DNA of 64,000 nt from a bacterium D16-76 (GTDB lineage Bacteria > Bacillota > Clostridia > Oscillospirales > Acutalibacteraceae). The notes below the pieces were generated by a model. The model was given only the letters and a program-made list of their open reading frames with translations. It made no database searches and was not told the DNA's origin. A program made the position numbers and the translations under genes. Of this stretch, positions 59,011 through 64,000 are shown one piece after another (the first letter of the stretch is position 1; every line of letters starts with the position of its first letter). The stretch covers positions 1 through 64,000 of the forward strand of contig QZEE01000015.1 of NCBI GenBank assembly GCA_009917445.1, written 5' to 3'.

Positions 59011-59634
59011 ATGACAGACCCGTATAAAGTGCTGGGGGTCACACCCGCGGCCAGCGATGAGGACATTAAAGAGGCTTACCGGAGCCTTGCGAAAAAGTAC
59101 CATCCGGACCAGTATGCCGACAGCCCCTTAAAGGAGCTGGCCGACGAAAAAATGAAAGAGATCAACGAGGCCTACGATACCATCACCGCCCAGCGCAAGG
59201 CTGGGGGCACTGGGGCCCGTGCCGGGGGCTACTCCGCCTATAACCCCGTAGGGGGCGGCGGCAGCTCCGCTTTCCGGGACGTGCGCAGCCTCATCATGTC
59301 CGGCCGCATCGCAGATGCCGAGCAGCTCCTAAACGGCGTGCCCGGCGAGCGCCGCAACGCCGAGTGGTACTTCCTCAAAGGCTCTGTGCTCTACCGCCGG
59401 GGCTGGCTGGAAGAAGCCAAAGACCACTTCTCCCAGGCCTGCCGCATGGACCCCGGCAACGGCGAGTACAGCGCCGCCTTAAACCAGGCCATGAACCAGG
59501 GCTCCGGCATGTACGGGGGCTATAGCCCCAATATGACTACCGGCGGCTGCAACTCCTGCGATATGTGCTCCTCCCTCCTCTGCGCCGACTGCTGCTGCGA
59601 GTGTATGGGCGGCGACCTGATTCCCTGCTGCTAA
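59011..59634 (+). CDS. J-domain protein with cysteine-rich C terminus
   Basis: 207 residues. The J domain is residues 2-70 (DPYKVLGVTPAASDEDIKEAYR, with the HPD motif in KKYHPDQY), which stimulates DnaK ATPase. A Gly-rich linker follows, then a helical TPR-like part (about 95-160, GERRNAEWYFLKGSVLYRRG). The tail has 10 cysteines within about 28 residues, including CNSCDMC and CADCCCEC. It is not DnaJ itself (no zinc-finger or CTD domains). AAGGAGACGACC precedes the ATG. Confidence 0.9.
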   Translation: MTDPYKVLGVTPAASDEDIKEAYRSLAKKYHPDQYADSPLKELADEKMKEINEAYDTITAQRKAGGTGARAGGYSAYNPVGGGGSSAFRDVRSLIMSGRIADAEQLLNGVPGERRNAEWYFLKGSVLYRRGWLEEAKDHFSQACRMDPGNGEYSAALNQAMNQGSGMYGGYSPNMTTGGCNSCDMCSSLLCADCCCECMGGDLIPCC

Positions 59635-59668
59635 CCCCCCCGCATATTTTTTCACAAGAGGCGCTTAC

Positions 59669-60208
59669 ATGAAAAAATCTACCAAAACCGCGTTAAGCGG
59701 CGTAGTAGCCGCCCTGGGCGTGGTCCTCATGCTCTTCCAGGGGCTTGTGCCCGCAGCCAGCATCGGCATACCCGCCCTTGCGGGGTGCCTGCTCATCCCC
59801 GTCGTGGCCGAGGCCGGCGTACCCTGGGCCTTTGGCAGCTACGGCGTCACCGCCGCCCTCTCCCTGCTCCTGGCCCCAGACCGGGAAGCCGCCCTGATCT
59901 ACACCTTCTTTTTCGGCTATTACCCGGCGCTTTTCGCCCTCCTGGGCCGCGTCCGGCAAAAGCCCCTGCGGGCCCTGCTAAAGCTCCTGGTCTTTAATGC
60001 CGCCGCTGTCAGCGAAGCCCTCCTGGCCCTCTGCCTTCTCCATATCCCACTGGAATCCCTCACCTTCTTAGGCATCCATACCCCCCTCTGGCTGCTGCTG
60101 GCCGCAAACGTTGTCTTCCTGGCCTACGATTACGCCCTGGCCGGCCTCATCGCCACCTACTTCCAGCGGCTCCACCCCCGCCTAAGCCGCACCCTGCAAG
60201 GCCGATAA
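59669..60208 (+). CDS. Predicted membrane protein (179 residues), possibly ECF substrate-binding-like
   Basis: Five or six hydrophobic helices cover most of the length (about 8-28, 31-46, 55-70, 74-90, 103-122 and 132-155), with a basic C terminus. The layout resembles small S components of ECF transporters, but no binding signature is seen. It lies 34 bp after the J-domain gene and shares its terminator, so they form an operon. Confidence 0.72.
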   Translation: MKKSTKTALSGVVAALGVVLMLFQGLVPAASIGIPALAGCLLIPVVAEAGVPWAFGSYGVTAALSLLLAPDREAALIYTFFFGYYPALFALLGRVRQKPLRALLKLLVFNAAAVSEALLALCLLHIPLESLTFLGIHTPLWLLLAANVVFLAYDYALAGLIATYFQRLHPRLSRTLQGR

Positions 60209-60217
60209 AACCAAAAG

Positions 60218-60254
60218 AAAGCGCTGGCCCCCATCTGTGCCAGCGCTTTTTCTT
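60218..60254. terminator. Bidirectional intrinsic terminator
   Basis: AAAGCGCTGG / CCAGCGCTTT with TTTTTCTT on the plus side and TTTCTTTTGG on the minus side, between the membrane-protein gene and the convergent GNAT gene. Confidence 0.85.
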
Positions 60255-60801
60255 ATCCGGGCATATACTCCATCAGCCAGCAATCCACCAGCACGCCGTC
60301 GTGCATCTCATGCTTCGGCAGCCTCTTGACCTTCCGGAACCCGCAGGCCTCATAGCACCGTATGGCCCGGGGGTTGTCCACATGGGGGTCCAGCACCACC
60401 GCCTGGGCCCCCTGTTTTTCCAAAAAGCCCAGCAGCAGCCGTATAAACCGCCTGCCAATGCCCTGCCCCCAAAGGCCGGGCTCGGCAATAAACTGGTCTA
60501 TGCCAAAAGCCAAAAGCTCCGGGTGGGGGTAGTGGTATTCTTTGCACATTTCGCCGTCCAGCTGGTAGGCCTGCACGTAGCCAATGTCTTTGCCCTCATA
60601 CTGGATGATACAGCGGGAGGCGTTCCATTCGTCCTCAAAAAAGTCCTCCTGTATGCGCTGGGGGGTAAACACGGCGCTGGGGCCGCCCCAATATTCCAGC
60701 ACGCGGCGGTCTGTAAGCCACCGCAGCAAAAGGGGAGCGTCCGCTTCTTCCAGGGGGCGCAGGGCCACAGGGCCGTCTTTGGCGGAAATAGCAAACAGCA
60801 T
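60253..60801 (-). CDS. GNAT acetyltransferase, AAC(6')-like
   Basis: 182 residues from the ATG at 60801 (GGAGGTG upstream). It begins ALRPLEEADAPLLLRWLTD; acetyl-CoA binding is at EPGLWGQGIGRRFIRLLL, and DPHVDNPRAIRCYEACGF closes the fold. IDQFIAEPGLWG and the RAIRCYE motif are typical of the aminoglycoside 6'-N-acetyltransferase branch, which also includes lysine-side-chain acylases. Whether it acts on aminoglycosides is untested, and a chromosomal metabolic role is equally possible. It follows the SDR gene by 1 bp. Confidence 0.85.
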   Translation of the reverse strand: MLFAISAKDGPVALRPLEEADAPLLLRWLTDRRVLEYWGGPSAVFTPQRIQEDFFEDEWNASRCIIQYEGKDIGYVQAYQLDGEMCKEYHYPHPELLAFGIDQFIAEPGLWGQGIGRRFIRLLLGFLEKQGAQAVVLDPHVDNPRAIRCYEACGFRKVKRLPKHEMHDGVLVDCWLMEYMPG

Positions 60802-60802
60802 G

Positions 60803-61564
60803 TCACACCTCCGTAAACTCCATAATAAACCCATGGGGCAAAAGCTTGGCCGCCAGCCGGTACAGCTTGTACCATATGCCCTTGGTATACACGATCTTCC
60901 CCCGCTTGGCCGCCCGCAAAGAGCCTACCGCCACATCCTTCGGGGAGACCCGGGGCAAACTGTCAATCAGCCGCGACTTGCCCTCCGGCACGTTGGCCAC
61001 ATGCCAGAAATCCGTGTCCATAGGGCCCGGGCACACCGCCGTAACCTTAATGCCCCTGGGCCGCAGCTCATCATGCAGGGCCTTAGAAAGCGCCAGCACA
61101 TAAGCCTTTGTAGCGCTATAAACCGACATCCGCGGCGTAGGCGCAAAAGCCGCGATGGAAGCAATGTTCAGCACCAGGCTGTCGTCCAGCATATAAGGCA
61201 GGCACAGCCGGGTAAGGCCCGTCAGGGCCCTGCAGTTCAAATCCACCATGCCGGTCTGTTCCGCCCGCACAGAAGAGAAAAAATCCGTGCACTTGCCAAA
61301 CCCCGCGTTGTTTACCAGCACCTTGATCTCCGGGTTGTTTTCCTTCAGCAGCTGTTCCATAACCTCAATGCTTTCCTCTTTAGAAAGGTCCAGGGAGATC
61401 GTGGCAATGGTCTTGTCCTTATGCTCTTCCGCCACCTTAAACAAAGCGTCCTTGTTGCGGGCAACCAGCCAAAAGGCGTCCACGCTGGGGTACAGCTCCA
61501 TAATGGCGTTGATGTATTCCTTGCCCAGCCCGGAGGATGCCCCGGTGATAAGCGCTGTTACCAT
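60803..61564 (-). CDS. Short-chain dehydrogenase/reductase
   Basis: 253 residues. The cofactor motif TGASSGLGKEY, NNAGFGK, and the catalytic YSATKAYV (Tyr and Lys) are all present, with the Ser in NIASIAAF. This is a classical SDR of the kind that reduces ketones or oxidises secondary alcohols. The final segment (about 220-253) is basic and slightly hydrophobic. It is first in a two-gene operon with the GNAT gene. Substrate unknown. Confidence 0.88.
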   Translation of the reverse strand: MVTALITGASSGLGKEYINAIMELYPSVDAFWLVARNKDALFKVAEEHKDKTIATISLDLSKEESIEVMEQLLKENNPEIKVLVNNAGFGKCTDFFSSVRAEQTGMVDLNCRALTGLTRLCLPYMLDDSLVLNIASIAAFAPTPRMSVYSATKAYVLALSKALHDELRPRGIKVTAVCPGPMDTDFWHVANVPEGKSRLIDSLPRVSPKDVAVGSLRAAKRGKIVYTKGIWYKLYRLAAKLLPHGFIMEFTEV

Positions 61565-61760
61565 AGTTTTACTCTGCCGTCCTTTCCAAAATTCTTCCCA
61601 CGGGCCAACCGTTTTTCCTGTCTAAGATTTTACGCCTTTCCGCCCCGGCTGTCAATTCTTTTTCCAAAAGGCCCAGGCATTTTTTGCAGGTTTCCCCCGG
61701 CCCAGTGGGGCAAAAAGGTCGAAAATTAGGGAAAACCCACAGGTAAAGTGGGGCCCGCCC

Positions 61761-62633
61761 TTACGGTGCCGACTGGTCCGCCAAAAAGCGCCCTACCTTG
61801 TACAGTAGCCCCAAGGCGTCCGGAACCAGGGGCAGGGGGAACTTCTCCAGGAAATGGTCCGCCTCCAAGGTAAAATCCCCGGTATAGCCAATCTCCTTCA
61901 GCCCCGCCGCCAGGGCCGAGAAATCGATCCGGCAGGTAAACGGCATGGTGTGCAAGTCCTCCAAAAAGTCGTTGTCATGGACATGCAGGGCCTGCAAGCG
62001 CCCAGGCCCCATAGCCCGCACAAAGCTGCCCAAATCCTCATCCGTAAGGGCCACATGCCCCACGTCCAGGCACTCCACAACCCAGGGGCTTCCCACCTGG
62101 TCTATGTAATCGCAGAACTCCTGGGGCCGGGAACAGGTGCTGTCAATAATGCGGCCAACCACCGGGTTGTGCTGCCACATATTCTCGCAGGCCGCCTTTA
62201 TGCCAAACTTCTCGCAGTAAGGCACCAGGCTCTTGTAAAAAGCCACGTTCATTTCCCTCAATTCCGCCGCGTGGGCAGCATAAGGCAGGTGGTGCTTGGG
62301 GTGCACTACAATGACCTTAGCCCCCAGCAAAGCCGCCGCCTCCATAGAGCGCACAATAGCCTCAAACCGCCGCTGGTCGTCCTGCGCGTCGCCGGTAGAA
62401 GAGGCAAAGGGGGCATGGGCCTGGTTGCAGGCAATGCCCGCTTCCTCGGCCACCGCCCGCAAAGACTGGGCATACTCCCGGAACCCAGGGCCGTTCATCG
62501 GGTACTCCGGGTTGTCAAACATGGCAAAAAAGCTGAAATCATAGGCGTCAAAGCCCGCCCTTGCCAGCATGCGTATAGCTTCCTCCTCGCCGTAGGCGCG
62601 TGCCAAAAAATCTGTCTGGGTAGATAAGATCAT
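61761..62633 (-). CDS. Sugar phosphate isomerase/epimerase-like TIM barrel
   Basis: 290 residues from the ATG at 62633 (AAAGAGAG upstream). AP-endonuclease-2-like xylose isomerase fold. Probable metal ligands include H in QAHAPFAS, E in ACENMWQ, D and H in ECLDVGHVALT, H in ALHVHDND, and E in FTLEADHF, the usual pattern for the family. No sugar transport or kinase genes adjoin it. An isomerase or epimerase of a sugar or inositol derivative is likely. Confidence 0.86.
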   Translation of the reverse strand: MILSTQTDFLARAYGEEEAIRMLARAGFDAYDFSFFAMFDNPEYPMNGPGFREYAQSLRAVAEEAGIACNQAHAPFASSTGDAQDDQRRFEAIVRSMEAAALLGAKVIVVHPKHHLPYAAHAAELREMNVAFYKSLVPYCEKFGIKAACENMWQHNPVVGRIIDSTCSRPQEFCDYIDQVGSPWVVECLDVGHVALTDEDLGSFVRAMGPGRLQALHVHDNDFLEDLHTMPFTCRIDFSALAAGLKEIGYTGDFTLEADHFLEKFPLPLVPDALGLLYKVGRFLADQSAP

Positions 62634-62747
62634 GTAAGCTCTCTTCTTTCTTTTTAATTTGTCAGCCCCATGGCCATAACCATAGCAGCCTCTATAAAAC
62701 AGCGGCCCTTCCCAGGCCACAAGCCCAAAGCCCGCCTGTTTCCCTGT

Positions 62748-63359
62748 CTATTCCGGCCCCATTTCCATAGCCCGGCGTATGTCCCCATAAGGGTACCCCA
62801 TCCGCTGCAGGGCGGCAAAGGCCCGGCGGCGCACCTTCTCCTCCTCTGCCCAGCCGGGGTATTTCTTTTCCAGCAGGGCCCGCATGTTCTCCAAAGCCGC
62901 GTCCCCGTCGCCATATTCTTCCAAAAGCTCCTCAATAATTTCCGGCGCAATACCCTTTAGGCGCAATTCCTGCTTGACGCGCATAGGCCCCCAGCGCTTG
63001 CGGGTAAAAAGCTCCTGGGCATACCGCCGGGCATACTCCCCGTCGTCCAAAAGGCCCAGCTCCTCCATGCGGTCCGCAGCGGCCCTGGCAGCCTCCTGGC
63101 TGGCGGCCGTGCGGGCGATCTTCTCCGTCAGCTCCTTCTTCGAGTGCGCCCGGTGCCCCAGCAGGTACAAAGCCTTTTCCTGGGCCCTGCGGGCGTCCGA
63201 TTCCTGCAGCAGTTCCCGCAGCTCCTCATCGGTGATCTCATCCCCAGGCTTCAGCCCCCAGCGCAAAAAGGTCTCCGTGTCGATTTTCACAGCCTCCTCG
63301 CCGTCTATGTACAGCTGGGTCAAACGGTGGCGGCGGGGTTCGGCGGCCGTCAGCTCCAT
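62748..63359 (-). CDS. recX: Regulatory protein RecX
   Basis: Small helical protein that binds RecA filaments and limits recombinase activity. 203 residues, with three-helix repeats such as ALYLLGHRAHSKKELTEKI and RWGPMRVKQELRLKGI. Its ATG overlaps the recA stop by one base (TGATG), so the two are translationally coupled, as in other Firmicutes and proteobacteria. Confidence 0.92.
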   Translation of the reverse strand: MELTAAEPRRHRLTQLYIDGEEAVKIDTETFLRWGLKPGDEITDEELRELLQESDARRAQEKALYLLGHRAHSKKELTEKIARTAASQEAARAAADRMEELGLLDDGEYARRYAQELFTRKRWGPMRVKQELRLKGIAPEIIEELLEEYGDGDAALENMRALLEKKYPGWAEEEKVRRRAFAALQRMGYPYGDIRRAMEMGPE

Positions 63360-64000
63360 CAGTCGTCCACCGTAATGTCAATGTCCGTCTTCTTAGACGG
63401 CGCCTTCTTCGGGGCCGGCGCCGCCTCAGCAGCCGGCGCCGCCGGCAGGGCAGGGGCCTCCACCGGCTTTACGCCCCCCTTGGCGGGGCCGTTGTCGTAC
63501 AGCTTGCTCACATTTTCCCGCACCAGGCCCTCAATCTCCCCCGCCACCTCCGGGTGGGTGGCCAAATATTCCTTAGACTTATCCCGGCCCTGCCCAATGC
63601 GTTCCCCATTATACGAGAACCAGGCGCCGCTTTTCTGCACAATTTCCAGCTGCACCGCAATGTCCAAAAGCTCGCCCGTGCGGGAAATGCCCGTGCCATA
63701 CATCACGTCAAACTCAGCCGTGCGGAAGGGCGGGGCAATCTTATTCTTCACCACCTTCACCTTTGTCCGCGCGCCGATCATATCCGTCCCGTTCTTAATG
63801 ACCTCGCCCTTGCGCACCTCCACCCGCACCGAAGCGTAGAATTTCAAAGCCCGGCCGCCGGGGGTCACCTCCGGGTTGCCATAGACCACGCCTACCTTTT
63901 CCCGCAGCTGGTTAATAAAAATCGCCACGCAGTTGGACTTGGAAATAGCCCCGGCCAGCTTCCGCAGGGCCTGGCTCATCAGCCGGGCCTGCAAGCCCAC
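63359..64000 (-). CDS. recA: Recombinase RecA (3' part; 5' end outside the window)
   Basis: C-terminal 213 residues of RecA. Visible are the L1/L2 loop region ([38 protein letters not shown]), the C-terminal domain and an acidic tail ending DIDITVDD. The tail (about residues 165-210) is Ala/Pro/Lys-rich, which is common. The Walker motifs lie beyond position 64000. It is coupled to recX. Confidence 0.96.
   Translation of the reverse strand: MGLQARLMSQALRKLAGAISKSNCVAIFINQLREKVGVVYGNPEVTPGGRALKFYASVRVEVRKGEVIKNGTDMIGARTKVKVVKNKIAPPFRTAEFDVMYGTGISRTGELLDIAVQLEIVQKSGAWFSYNGERIGQGRDKSKEYLATHPEVAGEIEGLVRENVSKLYDNGPAKGGVKPVEAPALPAAPAAEAAPAPKKAPSKKTDIDITVDD

Noticed and set aside
1-64000. tRNA or rRNA genes
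   Set aside because: Reading both strands for T-loop patterns and cloverleaf pairing gave no convincing candidate.

Overview
The window is a 64 kb stretch of GC-rich chromosome from a spore-forming Firmicute. The evidence is a complete GerA-GerB-GerC germinant-receptor operon, a SpoVAE gene, Gram-positive SD sequences (GGAGG type), sigma-A-like promoters and no outer-membrane genes. Gene content (2-hydroxyacyl-CoA dehydratase activase, Na+ pump beta subunit, fused flavodiiron protein) and the dense GC-rich intergenic palindromes point to an anaerobic gut Clostridium-class organism, probably Oscillospirales. That placement is inference. No rRNA, tRNA, transposase, integrase, phage gene or CRISPR array was seen.

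Layout. 0-7.5 kb: GDPD phosphodiesterase, alpha-xylosidase YicI, a C-terminally truncated oligopeptide-binding lipoprotein, SpoVAE, and a GlpA-like oxidoreductase. 7.7-12.7 kb: a tightly packed plus-strand run of mnmA, an RlmI-type methyltransferase, a cysteine hydrolase, an unknown gene, peptidase E and DAHP synthase. 12.9-23.3 kb (minus): a polyprenyl-phosphate glycosyltransferase with a YfhO protein, a zinc alcohol dehydrogenase, an EF-G paralogue, a duplicated membrane protein and MgtC. 23.5-28.6 kb: PepF, a zinc-ribbon protein, a SigH-like sigma factor, a 4 x 100 bp tandem repeat and the ComM-type ATPase. 28.8-33.5 kb: the ger operon and a divergent DUF421 gene. 33.8-37.9 kb: a structured leader with terminator, an orphan Na+ pump beta subunit, a 68-residue protein that repeats the beta subunit's signature motif, an XRE operon with two small membrane proteins and a thioesterase, and an amidase. 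38.2-46.7 kb (minus): PtsI, a dehydratase activase split into two genes, and a four-domain flavodiiron protein. 47-50 kb: MFS, HAD and TIM-barrel genes. 50-57.3 kb (minus): lipid kinase plus heterodimeric ABC exporter, NUDIX and ProC. 57.5-64 kb: small and unknown genes, a DnaJ-domain protein, GNAT/SDR, an isomerase-like TIM barrel, recX and the 3' part of recA.

The most unusual layer is between the genes. Nearly every gap carries modular palindromic repeats. At least four families (A, D, E, F below) are present in three or four copies here, and their stems differ between copies by paired changes, which suggests that the folded RNA or DNA is what is conserved. Family D copies begin exactly at gene 3' ends; in one, a 21-nt palindrome is centred on the stop codon. 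A family F copy supplies the stop codon of the truncated binding protein. Short 9-12 bp hairpins with tiny loops and unrelated stem sequences are inserted at equivalent points of these modules. These repeats, together with the Na+ pump leader and its 68-residue partner, are the best candidates for something undescribed.
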